DNA from: Metellina segmentata
Taxonomy: Eukaryota > Arthropoda > Arachnida > Araneae > Tetragnathidae
Length of the DNA stretch: 64,000 nt
Reading direction: 5' to 3'
NCBI GenBank assembly: GCA_947359465.1
Contig: OX375872.1
Location: 17,344,018-17,408,017, forward strand
Shown here: one piece after another, positions 31,038 to 42,819 of the stretch
How positions within the stretch are numbered: the first letter of the stretch is position 1
Layout: each line of letters opens with the position of its first letter
Notes under the pieces: model-generated
The model's database searches: none
What the model was told of the DNA's origin: nothing
Seen by the model: only the letters and a program-made list of their open reading frames with translations
Program-made: the position numbers and the translations under genes

Positions 31038-31597
31038 ATGCCTCGCCGCAGGATTCGAGCTCATTAAAAGCAACTTTCAGAGTTTGAAAGAGGTCGTATC
31101 ATTGGATTGAAAGAGGCAGGTTGGGCAAATAGGAGAATCGCTCTTCATGTGAGTCGAAGCGATGCGGCGATTAGAAGGTGCTGGCAAGAGTGGGTGGACA
31201 ATGGCAGATTTCAGCGTCATGATGGTAGCGGTCGACGTAGGGCCACAACAGATCGTGAGGACAGACTGATTGTGAGATCAGCTGTCACAGCGCCTGATTC
31301 ATCGCTGCTATCAACCATCAGTCGTGCGACCCACACACGAGTGTCCACCATGACCATTCACACAGACGGCTGAGAGAGCGAAATCTACGCTCGTACCGAC
31401 GCCACCTGCCACTCACGCCTGCACACTGTCGAGCCAGATTACAGTGGTGCTTGGCTCGATCATTCCGGCCTGATCGAGCCAAGAGATCATTCCCTGAATG
31501 GGAAATACCGCAGGAGACCATCCGGGAGCTTTATCGGTCTATGCCACGCCGTGTGGCAGCTTGCATCCAGGCTAGAGGCGGGTCAAAACCTTATTGA
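31038..31597 (+). pseudogene. Tc1-like transposase with the catalytic core deleted
   Basis: From ATG at 31038 the frame reads MPRRRIRAH and then TAA (31065-31067). It continues in phase as KQLSEFERGRIIGLKEAGWA, a helix-turn-helix typical of Tc1 transposases, through RRCWQEWVDNGRFQRHDGSG and a GRRRATTDREDR hook. A 2-base insertion after TMTIH shifts the frame. The restored phase runs RRLRERNLRSYRRHLPLT, then jumps from LQWCLARS to the far C-terminus (IPQETIRELYRSMPRRVAAC) and ends at TGA, 31595-31597. Everything holding the three acidic catalytic residues is missing, so this is a deletion derivative that could only have moved in trans. Confidence 0.85.
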
Positions 31598-31743
31598 GCT
31601 CGTTACTGTAACTCTGAAATAAATAATTCAATTGTTCTGTAATTTTAATCATTTTCTATTCTGTACATAATTTTCCTATCCACCAATTTTTGCCTCCATC
31701 GGACAACTCCTTCTTGGTGCGTCGATTTTTTTGTTATAGAGTG
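31598..31743 (+). mobile_element. Right end of the same Tc1-like element
   Basis: The sequence ends GATTTTTTTGTTATAGAGTG followed by TA (31744-31745). AAGGAGTTGT just after the gap (30963-30972) matches the inverse of ACAACTCCTT at 31703-31712. The left end is therefore expected inside the gap. Confidence 0.65.
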
Positions 31744-31806
31744 TATATATATACATATATACACATATATATACATACATACATATATATACACACATAT
31801 ATATAT
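31740..31806. repeat. (TA/CA)n microsatellite
   Basis: Alternating TATATATACATATATACACA type sequence adjoining the Tc1 end. Frames rich in Tyr/Ile/Cys over it are artefacts. Confidence 0.9.
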
Positions 31807-32941
31807 CCAGAATTCCTTTGTAATTTTTATTGGCAACGTTCTGAAATCGCAGCAAAAGAAAGCTAAACGACGTCACATTCGGGATACGTAGAGGAAACAC
31901 GTTCTTCTGCAGAAAAACTACCGCCACCAACATTTAGCTTGACAAAAAAAAAATCCTTTCATAAAGGAAGAAAACTTTTCCGTTGTTGTAAACATTGTTT
32001 ACTGAAATGTAACAGACATCGAGTAAATGAGAAATTTCATCATGTTTCGATGTTGAAAATCTTTATACGCGAATTAATTTTATTTCTAGAAATAAATATT
32101 CATTTTTAGAATGCTTTTCCAAAAAATTAAAGATATTTCTTAGCTATTTGTATGCAATCCCCAAATACATGAAAACTCCCAATTTTTATGTACTGATATT
32201 TTCTATCGTTCTTTTTATTGAAACAAATTGTACAAATCTGTTAAGATGTTTCAGGGAAATGTTTCTTGCCTTAAATTAAATGCACTATCCTCAAAATCCA
32301 ACGAGTAAAAAATTGGCTAGTTGGACTTTTCACAAATAGTTTCATCAGCTTACATTTCACCTTTTATACCAACAACGAGTACTATTGTATTTATTCCTTT
32401 TTGTAGTCCATTAATGGCTGTATTTCCATTCTATCGTTAAAAGAACTCCATTTTGTTCCTATTTTGTTTTGTTCTGTGTTCGTTTTTTCTTAGACAGCTA
32501 ACTGCCTTTAAAAGTCACGTTCTGACAACTAAGCACTAAACAAATTGCACTATTACCGATTCCTTTTATTGGTCAAATATATAGCAGACCATTAAATCCC
32601 AATGAATTAAAGTAATTTTCCTAAACATTGCTCGGGAAATGAATCTTTGCTTTCAAACAATGCATTAAAATAGAAAAAGGCCTAACAAGCCGACATACAT
32701 TACGCAACTCAAAAGTACAAAATTTTAAATAGTAACATTAGTATCTGTGCCTGGTCAAAGACTAAGCTATACATAGTTACTACTTAAGATACAAACAACG
32801 TGATGAAATTGGGCTCGATCTTTTCCAGTTGATCAAATATTCACATTAAGGACAGAAGTAAGCAAGAGAGAAAACTCGAGTTTAAATGTCTTGTTTTCGA
32901 ATAGTGTTGCCAAAACTTACTTCTTAAGGCCGTCTAAAGAT
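31807..32941. other. Unassigned AT-rich sequence
   Basis: Over 1.1 kb without a recognised family or coding potential. Confidence 0.35.
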
Positions 32942-33046
32942 TTAACTCTCCAAGTGGTTTCGACGAGATATCTCGTAAATCAAGATCTGACTAATTTTGC
33001 TGATGACAAGATATCTCATCAAGATACTGTCGGATTTTTACTAATC
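32942..33046. mobile_element. MITE-A, left part with TTAA
   Basis: TTAACTCTCCAAGTGGTTTC, then a perfect CGACGAGATATCTCGT unit. The element breaks off at the start of a minisatellite. Confidence 0.75.
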
Positions 33047-33049
33047 GGG

Positions 33050-33480
33050 CCCTACTACCAGTTTATATGAGCCTCAGTTCCAGATTAAATGGCAAGCGCG
33101 AGTTTCATTTTAGATAAGGATTTTCAGTTCAGATGTCCAAGAATATCATTTTTCTAGTAGACCACAATAGCGGGCAACAGTGCCAGTTGTCATAAGGAAC
33201 CGAAGAATAGCGGTTATCACGGTAGGTCCCTGTACCAGTTCAGATGACAAGGTTCCATCACCAGTTTATATGAGGAGGCTAAAAATAGGAGTTCGCATGA
33301 TAGGCGCCAAACCCATGAAGCCAGTACATGACGGGTGTCAGTTTCTGTTTACATGAGGAGTTCCAAGAACACAGGCTTACATGACGGACCGATATACGAA
33401 TTTCGATGTCGGGATCCAGTTCCAGCTGACACGACGAGTCCTAAAGGCAATTCAAATGACGGGCACTAAGGCAGTACTGA
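33050..33480. repeat. Degenerate minisatellite, ~30-bp unit
   Basis: Repeated forms of TACCAGTTTATATGAGGAG and CCAGTTCAGATGACAAGG. Frames on the plus strand here are repeat-derived. Confidence 0.65.
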
Positions 33481-33493
33481 TAATAGAACTCAT

Positions 33494-34559
33494 TTATAAA
33501 TTAAATAACCGGGCCCCGCCCATTAAGTACGTTGCGCCTACTCTGGACTGTAAAACAGCTGCAACTCGCCTGGGCATACATGCCACATGTTCTTGGTACA
33601 TGACTGAAGACAGGTTGTACCAAATGTCTAAGCAGAGGTCACGCAAAGTCGAGATATTCGGACATTGTGTTGGTTTGAGCTCTGAGCTGCCGCTCCATGA
33701 CACCCTAAATGTGCTCTATCGGATTAAGATCCAGCGAGTTAGGTGGCCAGGACATTAAGTGGAATTCATCAGTATGTTCCTTGAAACACTCCAACACAAT
33801 CCGAGCCTTGTGACATGGGGCGTTGTCCTGTTGGAAGATTCCATTTCCAGTTGCGAAGACAGACGCCATGTAAGGGTGCGATTGATCCGCAATAAAGTTC
33901 ATACAGTTCGCAGCGTTCATGGTCTGTTCTAGCACAACTACGGATACCAGAGTCGTCCATGAGAATGTTTCCCAAAGCATAATACCGCCACCACCAGCCT
34001 GTGTATGACCTGTTGTACAAGGGAGCAATTGTTCGCCTGGCAGATGGCGTACCCTGACTCGACCATCAACATGATGAATGAGAAATCGGGATTTATCTGA
34101 CCAGGCAACTCTCTTCCACTCATCCATGGCCCAGTCTCGCTGTACCCGGGCCCACTGTAGGCGTAGTTGACGATGACGCTTGGTCGACAGAGCCACTCGA
34201 GTGGGACGTCTGCTGCACAGTCCCATATCCAACAGTGTCCGCCATACTGTGTGTTCCGAAACACTTGCGATTGGACCTGTATTGTATTGGGCTGTCAGCT
34301 GAGCCACTGTCTCGCGCCGATTTTGCTTTACCAAGTGGAACAGTCTCCGATGTCCTTTTTCTTTGATGACGCGTGGACGACCAACACCTTGGTAGCTACT
34401 GCCTGTGTCACCGTCATTTATCCACTTTGCATGAATACTAACAACGGAAGATCGTGAACAACCTTCCAGTCGTGCAGTTTCAGTGATACTCGTTCCGAGT
34501 CTTCGGGCCATTACGGTCTGCCCTCTATCAAATTCGCTTAGATCAGCAGCCTTGCCCAT
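33494..34559 (-). pseudogene. Tc1-like DD36E transposase, least damaged copy
   Basis: A nuclear DNA transposase. From ATG at 34559 the frame [20 protein letters not shown] is open for about 284 codons; an upstream ATG at 34580 adds seven. It has the helix-turn-helix ([18 protein letters not shown]), the [12 protein letters not shown] hook, and a second DNA-binding part near [14 protein letters not shown]. The three catalytic acids are Asp in VAWSDKSRF, Asp in [10 protein letters not shown] and Glu in [10 protein letters not shown]. Between the last two lie 36 residues, two more than in the copy at 7534. TAG then replaces the usual Trp codon (33705-33707). The remaining C-terminus is readable in a shifted frame to MPRRVAAVLQSR and a stop at 33494. 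One stop and one shift make it inactive; Lys replaces the common Glu in SDESRF. Terminal repeats were not resolved. Confidence 0.88.
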
Positions 34560-34687
34560 CACTCGCAAAAGTAAGTGCAAGAATGATTACTTACCTTCTT
34601 CAGCAGCAGTTAAATACCATTCTCACTTAATCACGTGCCCTCCACGTCATCCAGATGAGTTCATTGAAAAATGTGGAAATGTGGTTT

Positions 34688-34803
34688 ATATTTCCCTTTT
34701 TATCTTAGAATAGGTGCGAAAAACCAACATCAATCAAAGCAAGCTCCATGGGCCATAAAAAACTCGTAAAATAATTTAAATTGAATAGATTTAATAAATC
34801 TAA
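34688..34803 (-). repeat. Dispersed repeat (copy 2, inverse of 22083-22204)
   Basis: AATAGGTGCGAAAAACCAAC, ATCAATCAAAGCAAGC and TTAAATTGAATAGATTTAAT are the inverse of the sequence beside the Helitron at 22205. Confidence 0.6.
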
Positions 34804-35415
34804 ATACAGGTATTTATGTACAAATTGAATCTGGATTTTATGAACTTTTTTGAAATGGTTCAAATAAACTGATTGTTACTTACAATTGATTATTCATTCA
34901 GCTGTCGTATTTAGATGATGTATATACATAAGCATATTACGTATGAAATGATAATAATTATTATATATTAATATAGTTTGCGAGATGAGTTAATGGTTCT
35001 GAATGAAATGGAATGAATTGAAGCATAAATCTACATGATTTGATTTCCATTTCAGAGGGCCAACGCATTAATCGATATTTCTGCAACTCTTAAACTAACA
35101 ATGTAGGATAAAGTAGTGCTCTCATACCATCAATTTATTCTCTGAACTAGGCGTTTGAATGTTGGAAAATAATTAGCATACGTCTCGGCATGATGTTAAA
35201 ATGAATGGTAATAAATTTCGTTTGTCTGAAATTAAGCCGAAATAAATCGAATGTGTGATCTTTGATGACACTGCTTTTATCAATTATACGTTTATGAACT
35301 AAAAGCTTTTGCTCTAAAATCTCCGCTTTAATGTACTCCAACTTGTAGCGAATTTTTTCAAACTTCTTTGATCCAGGCTCTATTTGCTTAATGTAAGTTT
35401 CGTAGATTCCTTTTT
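34804..35415. other. Unassigned AT-rich sequence
   Basis: Nothing recognisable; a 64-codon minus frame at 35147-35341 is unremarkable. Confidence 0.35.
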
Positions 35416-35550
35416 TGTGACATCGTCATCTGACCGTGGTTCAAAATTACGTGGTGTTGTCCTCGAATCTTTCAATTCGAAGGTTGATCCCGGACAGTAG
35501 CCAATAGTCCCTTGTATTGCTCCAATGCGACTTTAATTAATTACCTACTT
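35416..35550 (+). repeat. SINE-1, tail half
   Basis: GTGACATCGTCATCTGACCG, TTCAAAATTACGTGGTGTTG and the tail TTTAATTAATTACCTACTTA. Confidence 0.85.
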
Positions 35551-35689
35551 ATCTTTTTTGGTAAAACAAAATTGAATTTCAATAAACTGTATTTTAGTTC
35601 GATTTATATTTAGATTTCGGCCATCACTTCCGGCCTTTTAGTGGCCAATGACGTAGGTCAAATGTGCCCTCCATTAGGGGAAAAAATAT

Positions 35690-36095
35690 TTAGATTCCAT
35701 CATAAATTAAATAATTGAATATTGCATCCAAATTGAATAAATAAATCCCATCTTAAATAATTGAATTGGACTTAATTAAATAGTCTTGAAATTGAATCTT
35801 AACTGAATATTTTAATCAGATCTTAATGAAATATTTCAATTGGATCGTAATGAGAGAGATGTTTGAATTGAATCCTGTTAATGTGAAATATTTCAATTGG
35901 ATTTAATGAATTGTTTTAATTGGATATTAACTATATATCTTAATTAGATAATAATTTAAATTTAATTGGTTCTTAATTTAATATTTCGAATCGTTCTTAA
36001 ATTTAATTTTAAATGGATCGTAATTAATTTTTTAATTAATAAATAATCTTAATTAAATTTTGGAATATGATCTTAATTAAATATTTGATGCACCT
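35690..36095. repeat. AT-rich minisatellite, ~25-30-bp unit
   Basis: Imperfect TTGAATTGGATCTTAATTAA followed by ATATTT, repeated about 14 times. Confidence 0.75.
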
Positions 36096-36301
36096 TAACC
36101 CATATTGAACCATAAGAAAATTCTTTTGAAAAGTTCTAAACCTTAAATACATTAACAATATAGAGTATTTACGCACACATAAAAGAAAAAATTTTATAAT
36201 GTTTTTTGAATTTATAAATAATAATCTGTCTTATAAATCCTACAACTGTTCAAAGCACTATTTAGTATCCCAAACCCTACACTTATCTTCACAAAGTCAC
36301 A

Positions 36302-36760
36302 TTGGTCACGGAATTCTATTTTAAGGAAATGAACAATTAAATCTTTGAATTATTATTAATGATAATGATTATAATTAATGATTCTATTCTAAAGGAAGAA
36401 CCTATATAAACTTTCAAAAGCTTTTATTCTAAGGAAAGAAGTCGTAACAATATTTCAAAAGCTTTCTAATCCAAGGAATGATAAGATTATTCAGACTGAT
36501 GTCAAAAGTAGAATCTTTCCAACGAATTTCATTCGACGGAAAAGACCAATAAAATCTTTCCGAAGGATGCTATTCTACCGATTGGGCCAATAGAGCTGTT
36601 CAAAAAATCTATTCCAAGGAAAGAACTAATAGAATCGTTCCAAAAATTATATTATAAAGAAAGAGGATCAATAGAATCGTTCTAAATGTTGAAAGAATCC
36701 ACGGGTTCGTTAGACAGATGTGGTTAGTTAGTCATTCAGTGTGTGTTGTGCGGAGAAAAC
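36302..36760 (-). mobile_element. MITE-B, partial
   Basis: Units AGAATCTTTCCAACGAATTT and CGAAGGATGCTATTCTACCG, then the characteristic end GAAAGAATCCACGGGTTCGT and GTGTGTGTTGTGCGGAG. The TTAA borders are lost. Confidence 0.75.
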
Positions 36761-37281
36761 AACTTTAAACGACTTGCTTTGATGACGCTCAGAGGTTGAA
36801 AGCACCGGAAAACTAGGTAAACCGAATGAGTTTGGAAGTGTGCTTAGTAAAAATCCCACGTAATTCATTTGCATGATACAAGGTTCAACTCGCTTTCCGA
36901 TACAAATCCAATTGTAGCTGAAACTGGACATTGCTATCTAGAACATATAGGATACTGATGAAGTAAGCAAGGTAAGACAAATTCGACTGATGTCAACAGT
37001 AGAATTTTTTAGAATTCAGCGAATCAACTGTGTCAGCTAATAAAATGAGTGGCGATAGCAAATACTGGAGAAGACAAACCGGATTTAGATGAATCTTACT
37101 TATTTTACGATACAGACCGAATCAAATGACAAATATGAATGGAAACATTTTTTTTTATGTTCGATAATATGACTTAGTTGTAATAATAATAAAGCAAAAT
37201 GAAAATAATCTCAAAAACGCTAAATATGTCTTGTATTGGTTTCCAATCTCTGGGGTAACAAAAATTTGTAACAAAATGTAT
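36761..37281. other. Unassigned sequence
   Basis: No recognised family. A 67-codon minus frame at 36728-36931 overlaps the MITE edge. Confidence 0.35.
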
Positions 37282-37434
37282 TTTAATTCATGTCGCACTG
37301 GAGCAACACAAAGGGCTATTAGCGATCAAATCCGAAGGAAAAGCTCTGAGGACAATACCACGTAATTTTGAACCACGGTCAGATGACGAGGTAACACCTG
37401 AGCTGGCACCATACTACCCAAACTTCCACACCAA
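37282..37434 (-). repeat. SINE-1, tail half
   Basis: TCGCACTGGAGCAACACAAA, AATTTTGAACCACGGTCAGA and CACCTGAGCTGGCACC; breaks off after AACTTCCACACCA. Confidence 0.85.
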
Positions 37435-38423
37435 AAAACGCTTTATTTGATTACGCTTAATTTAATACGACATTGAAACGCTTAATTTGATTTTAGATGA
37501 TAAAATATGTCACAAGAAAAGCCATTTTAATTTATTCTCCTCTTCTCATTTCACTAAAACTCCTCCCATTTCTATGTCGGTTAGAAGTAGCCTTTTCTAT
37601 ACACGACTTGGTATAAAAAATAGAATTCACTGCCATTTTCATGGATCCAGGTGTCGATAGCCTTCGTGTAGAAAACAAGAAAGATAGTAGAGAAGCAACC
37701 AACATTGGTAATGTCTTCAAATAAGGTTCAAGAAGTGAAACTTGAGGGATTACGTTTGATCTCTTCAAATGTGAATTGATACTCGGGCGAAGCAATCTAA
37801 AATCTCTGAAAAACATTTCGCAAAAACATGTATTCAAATAAAATTGTTTCGAGAAAGTTTTCGTGAAAGTGTTCACAAGAAAAGCGATATGTGTGCTTAG
37901 ATTTCTCGAAAAGAATACCATATCAGCATCGACCTTCATTAGTATTCAACGAATGCGGAAAGCGTAAGATAGGTATTGGAGAAATTTCAATCCTTTTGAT
38001 TCAAGATGTAGAGAAATGAGCAATAAAAACAAAATTTAAACATCAAAGATTTCTGAAATACATTTAGTTACGCCATAAAAACTAATGCAGGGTTTCTGTT
38101 TATACTTTTCATTATTTTTCTCCTCGCGTAATTTTATACCATGAAACACAAGACAATCAAAGAAAAGGTTGACGAAAATTTATTTTTACATTTCCTGGGA
38201 TATTTAATAGCTGTTTATCAAATCAAAGTTTTGATTTTGTCTGCGTTTCTGTGTATTCCACCGTCCATTGAGAGAATTAGAAGAATCACTTTGCGAATGG
38301 GAAATGTTTCATGGGATGATTAAGTACAATTTTTAATCAGTTTTTTATTTGGCTACGAAGATTATCTTGTGAGTAAGCTATTGCACCTCTTTTTCAATAA
38401 AAACTTCATGGCGTTTGGAAACT
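37435..38423. other. Unassigned sequence with a 135-codon minus-strand frame
   Basis: The frame at 37532-37939 (minus) starts MKVDADMVFFSRNLSTHIAF and is one of the longest in the window not explained by a repeat. I see no domain, and its composition follows the local AT bias. It may be a chance frame or an unrecognised exon. A 60-codon plus frame at 38141-38323 is similarly uninformative. Confidence 0.3.
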
Positions 38424-38567
38424 AACTTTTTCAGGGTTCACACGAAAAATTCCAAGTTGCAAACTTCAGTCTTCCTTGTATAACTTCTAACCAATTTTGA
38501 CCTTCTTGACCAGAATTTTTCCTAAGAAATTTTATTTTAAGGAAGGGAGCAATAGAATCTTTCTGTG
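38424..38567 (-). mobile_element. MITE-B fragment
   Basis: GGGTTCACACGAAAAATTCC, TTGCAAACTTCAGTCTTCCT and TTGACCTTCTTGACCAGAAT are the head of a minus-orientation copy. Confidence 0.7.
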
Positions 38568-38824
38568 GTTGATTGCACTGTGGGCAAACTCACTTATACA
38601 TGGTGATTTTTCATTTGAATATTTATGAATATCTAAATACTCTAGTTACCGCAATTTATAGTAGAAGTACCGCATACAATTATACAATTGTATGTGTAGA
38701 AAAGTTTCAAAAAGACTAAAAAGGATTAAACGTTTATAATGCTATAGCAAGTAAATGGGACAACATTTTTAACCTATTAAATTTTGGATTTGTAAAATTT
38801 ACTTTCTAAATAAAACTGAATATC

Positions 38825-39202
38825 TTAATCCTCCTGGTGGATGGCTATCGACGAGTTATCTCGCCATTACCAAAACCGACCAGATCTTGATGGTAACCAA
38901 GATATCTCGTCATTAGGAGAAAAATTGACTCATATCATGATCTCGCAATCATAAAACGAATCGGCAATGCCGTGATGACGAGATATATCGTCAATAAAAT
39001 CATGGCGAGGTATTACGTCGACAGAAGAAACTGACCAGATCTTGATCGACAAGATATACCTTCATTAAAAAAACTGACCAGATCTTCATCTCAACACCAT
39101 CAAAATATCGGCAACATCTTGATGACAAGATATCTCGTCATTAGCAAAACTGGTCAGATCTTGATGGACGAAATATCTTGTAAAAATCAAATGGATAGTT
39201 AA
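38825..39202. mobile_element. MITE-A, long copy (378 bp), TTAA both ends
   Basis: The left border is TTAATCCTCCTGGTGGATGG, with TCGACGAGTTATCTCGCC inside. The right border ends AAATGGATAGTTAA. Between them are about seven GACGAGATATCTCGTC-type units, roughly twice the usual number, so internal units have expanded. Confidence 0.7.
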
Positions 39203-39274
39203 ATATAGAGTGAATACTTTTTAATGTAAATTGAATCTTCTGAATGAAGATTGAAATAGGGTACTAATATTATA

Positions 39275-39541
39275 AGGTAGGTAGGTATGTATTTAATTAA
39301 GGTCGCACTGGAACAACGCAACGGGTAATTGGTGACGGTCTGGGATCAACCCCCGAAAGGTAAGATCCAAGGACAACACCACGTTATTTTGATACAAGGC
39401 CAGATGACAAATTCACACCTGAGCTAGCATCCCACTCTCCAAACTTCCACACCACGCCAACCTGAAGGCATTTAAGGTCACGACAGAGATAACTGCACCA
39501 GCCTCTTTGTACACGAATGTATTTGATTGGAACTCGCCTAA
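39275..39541 (-). repeat. SINE-1, near full length
   Basis: The reversed tail AGGTAGGTAGGTATGTATTT opens the copy. The body is intact to the head, which stops at TTGGAACTCGCC. Confidence 0.85.
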
Positions 39542-39567
39542 TATTATAAGATAGGTGTGGTTGCATT

Positions 39568-39642
39568 GCCTATTGGCGACGGTTTGGTATCATTCCCAAC
39601 GGGAAAGATCCGAGGACAACACAACGTAAATTTGAACCGAGA
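39568..39642 (-). repeat. SINE-1 tail fragment
   Basis: TATTGGCGACGGTTTGGTAT, AAAGATCCGAGGACAACACA and ATTTGAACCGAGATGAG. Confidence 0.75.
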
Positions 39643-40527
39643 TGAGAAATATTATAAGGGAAACTTCTTAATTAAGCAGGTAAGCCAATAGCACATTGAA
39701 AGTTAGTTCGACTTCAATGAAATTAAACCTAAAAACAGAAAAAAACAACATTTCAAAAAAGCGGAGCCTTTTAGCAATATCCTACACAAAAAAGATGGCA
39801 GCCGTTTCCACCAACTTTTACATCCCACAGAAAACCTCGAAAGATACCAAAATATAAATCCATCGATGCTCAATGTCTCAGGATTTTCGCTACCAGATGC
39901 GATTCAAATAATGAAGGTATCACGCGGTAAAAAGATAACATTTTTGAGATCGTAAAGCTGGTATCAGCCATATCCTCGAAACACGAAGAGGCGAAATTTA
40001 AGAGGTTAATTCTAGTTTTTTCGGTACAGAATTTCTACATATTTATTCTTATTGGAATTACACGCGAGAACTGGATAAAAGATGCATTAAATGAAAACCA
40101 GGAGAAACTTTTTCTTTCTTGTTTCCAAGGGTTTTTACAAATAAATTTTTAATTTCGAAAATTATATTTCTTTCACCTTTAAATTTTAACTAGAAAGTAT
40201 AAATAAAATGGATTTAATAACATTGAGAAGCGGGTTATAGAGTATGCAAAAGCAAAATTAAATTTAAAGCGTATTTCTGTATTTTTACCCTTAAGCAACC
40301 ATCCTAGACTAAATGTGCGTTTGTAACGTATTGGTAACACGCGATTTATTTCATGAAATTCACTATCATCAATTCTATCGTAACACTGGAACTTTATTTT
40401 ATTATGCAGAACTGATGGTTAGTTGGTATATTCTTGGGTAGGATATATACGTTTGTTATGAACAGTTAAGTATTGTCATGAATTTTTCATCAGTTATATA
40501 TGTATTTTATTAATAGTTATATACTTT
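39643..40527. other. Unassigned sequence
   Basis: No recognised repeat or coding segment in almost 0.9 kb. Confidence 0.35.
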
Positions 40528-40950
40528 TTAACCCTCTGAGCGATACGAGATTTCTGAGAAATGTGGTAATGCTTTTCTAACACAACACATGATAATAAAT
40601 AACCATATCTATTGGTTGTAAAATCCATGGATTCTTTCAACCGTTAAAAACTCCCATTTGGTCCTTCCTTAGAATCCTTTCTCTACTCAAAGACCATCAT
40701 GTAAACGAGAGCTACTGCACGTTCAATCTGTAGTCGCCTAAAATGGCCTCAAGTAGGCATGGTGTGGGAGTTGGGAGAGAGGAATGCTAGCTCAGTTGGT
40801 GACCTCATCATCTGACAGTGGTGTTGTCCACGACTTTTTCTCGAGTCTTGAAAATTGATCCCGAAACCTAGTCAATAGCCCGTCGTGATACTCTAGTGCG
40901 ACGTTAATTAACTACCATAACCTTAGAATCCTATAGAAATTTTATCTTGC
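40528..40950 (+). mobile_element. MITE-B, split by a SINE
   Basis: TTAACCCTCTGAGCGATACG begins the copy; ACAACACATGATAATAAATA and ATGGATTCTTTCAACC follow. A SINE is inserted at 40679-40920, and the element resumes with CCTTAGAATCCTATAGAAAT. Confidence 0.75.
40679..40920 (+). repeat. SINE-1, inserted into MITE-B with 12-bp duplication
   Basis: CCTTAGAATCCT stands at 40667-40678 and again at 40921-40932. The SINE begins within its head region (CTCAAAGACCATCATG), so it is 5'-truncated, and ends TTAATTAACTACC. Confidence 0.85.
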
Positions 40951-41132
40951 TATTTTACAGTTCTTTAGCCCTAGTGAACCGGATGTAGGCATATTTTGTG
41001 CATTACAAAAAGTTGTTTTATTGTGTTCACAAGGTCCATCTATGACTTTCCATCTATCCATAGCACTCCTAGCTATCCAAATATCAGATGAAAGACTATT
41101 TTTGCGTCATTAATATATCTAGGCATTACCTT

Positions 41133-41640
41133 TTAACCCTCTGAGGGGTTCAAACGTATGATTTTACTTTGCAACATCCAATCTTCATTTCTTGTCTTCT
41201 AACAAAATTTGGTTTTATTATAATCTAACGAAAAGGAGCAATATAATCTTTCCAAATAATTATAATCCAATTAAGGAGCAATATAATCCATCTAAAAGAT
41301 CCTATGTGAATAAAAGTCGAAGGGATTCTATTCCAAGGAGAGTAGTAGAAACTTATCAAAAAATTATATTCCAGGGAAAGAATCAATATAACTTTTCATA
41401 GGATTTTATTTCGACATGACCAATTGAATTAAAATAATTCTATTCTAATGAAAGGAGCAATATATAATCTTTTCAGAGGATTTTATTCCATGGAAAGGAC
41501 CAATAGAATCTTTCCAAGGGATTATGTTCCAAGTGAAGGTTCAATAGAAAGTTTCTAAAGGTTGAAAGAATCTAGATTCTTTCAACCAATAGAAGCAGTT
41601 TTTTTGTCCTTGTGTCGCGGATAAAAGCAATTCTATACTA
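41133..41640 (-). mobile_element. MITE-B, left TTAA border intact
   Basis: TTAACCCTCTGAGGGGTTCA at 41133, then AATATAATCTTTCCAAATAA-like units, closing near GAAAGAATCTAGATTCTTTC and CCTTGTGTCGCGGATAAAAG. Confidence 0.75.
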
Positions 41641-42324
41641 ATCGGAATGCAAAAAGACGTAGAATATCTAACTCCCCTACCCCTAAAGAGTTTATTAAAA
41701 AAATGCTTTTTAGAAGAACTTGAATTTTAAATACATATAAAGTCGAAGTTAAAAAATATTTTCTAGAGCAAAGAATTATTCTTTCCTATACCTCTCAGAC
41801 GTAGATTATTTTCAGTACCAAATATATCTCAATCCTTCTTACTATAAAAATAATACCTTCGTTTGTAATATGCGCTCCATGGGTATTGCATTTAACAATG
41901 GAGATATTTTCCAAAAGCGATAATCCTCCTTTTGTCTTTCAAAGTTTTTTTTTCACAAGACTTAAATACTTCTTTCTAATTACACTTTTCTCCTCAGCTT
42001 TATGAAGAATTTGCAGTCTGGCATGTTTATCTTTATTTTTAAAACAGTAAGAAAGAACAATTGCATAAATCTTGAAGATACGTTGCAAACTCGAAAGTTT
42101 TAATGTAGGTACATTTATTTCCATTAAATATAGCTTTTAGTATACCTCTTAAAGATAAGTTGGACTGATTTCTTTTCATCTGCACTGTCAGTTTTAATTA
42201 TGTGAGGGTTTTTATGTACAGCTAAATATATAGGGCACTAATGTTTTTGCAGAAATGCGTACTTTTTGTTTTAGTCCAAAGGTAACTTGCTATAAGCTGT
42301 GGGTCTTGTTGCAAATAATTCTGA
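41641..42324. other. Unassigned sequence
   Basis: Two 61-codon minus frames lie here with no recognised motif; no repeats identified. Confidence 0.35.
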
Positions 42325-42462
42325 CTAGCGACAAACAAATCTGACCAGCTCTCGATCTCGTTATCATAAAAAATCGGCAATTTGATGATATATATCGCCA
42401 TTCGCAAAATTGGTCATATCCTGATGGACGATATATCTCGTCGAAGCCACTTGGAGGGTTAA
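42325..42462. mobile_element. MITE-A, right border TTAA
   Basis: Degenerate units, then TCGTCGAAGCCACTTGGAGG and GTTAA (TTAA at 42459-42462). Confidence 0.7.
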
Positions 42463-42644
42463 CACTCCAATTAGCAAAACTGACCACATTTTGATGGACA
42501 AGATATGACGCCATTGGACGAAAAATGACCAGTTCTTGATCTTGTCATCATCGGCAATATCTTGATGACCGAATATCTCGTCGCTAGCGAAATTCGTCAG
42601 ATCTTGATGGACGAGAAATCTCGTCAAAATCACTTGGAGGGCAA
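42463..42644. mobile_element. MITE-A, second copy back to back
   Basis: Starts CACTCCAATTAGCAAAACTG and ends GTCAAAATCACTTGGAGGG. It shares the TTAA-side junction with the previous copy, which suggests insertion into or unequal exchange between copies. Confidence 0.65.
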
Positions 42645-42819
42645 AGTTTTAATCATTTTTGCACGTAAGCATGGAACCACGCAGAGGATGACGCAGTTAT
42701 CAATCGACTTTTATCAAACATATAGGAGAACGGAAACATACTCTAAGCCATCTGCAGGGTCTTGAGATGGCTTATTATGTTCAATGCTTATCTGTTCAAT
42801 GCACAGCCAAAACTGGCCA

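Noticed and set aside
30684..31073. Frames across 30760-30959
   Set aside because: They run through 200 N and have no meaning.
31645..31933. Frames rich in Tyr, Ile and Cys
   Set aside because: They translate the TA/CA microsatellite.
33381..33758. 125-codon plus-strand frame
   Set aside because: It spans the minisatellite and the opposite strand of the Tc1 transposase.
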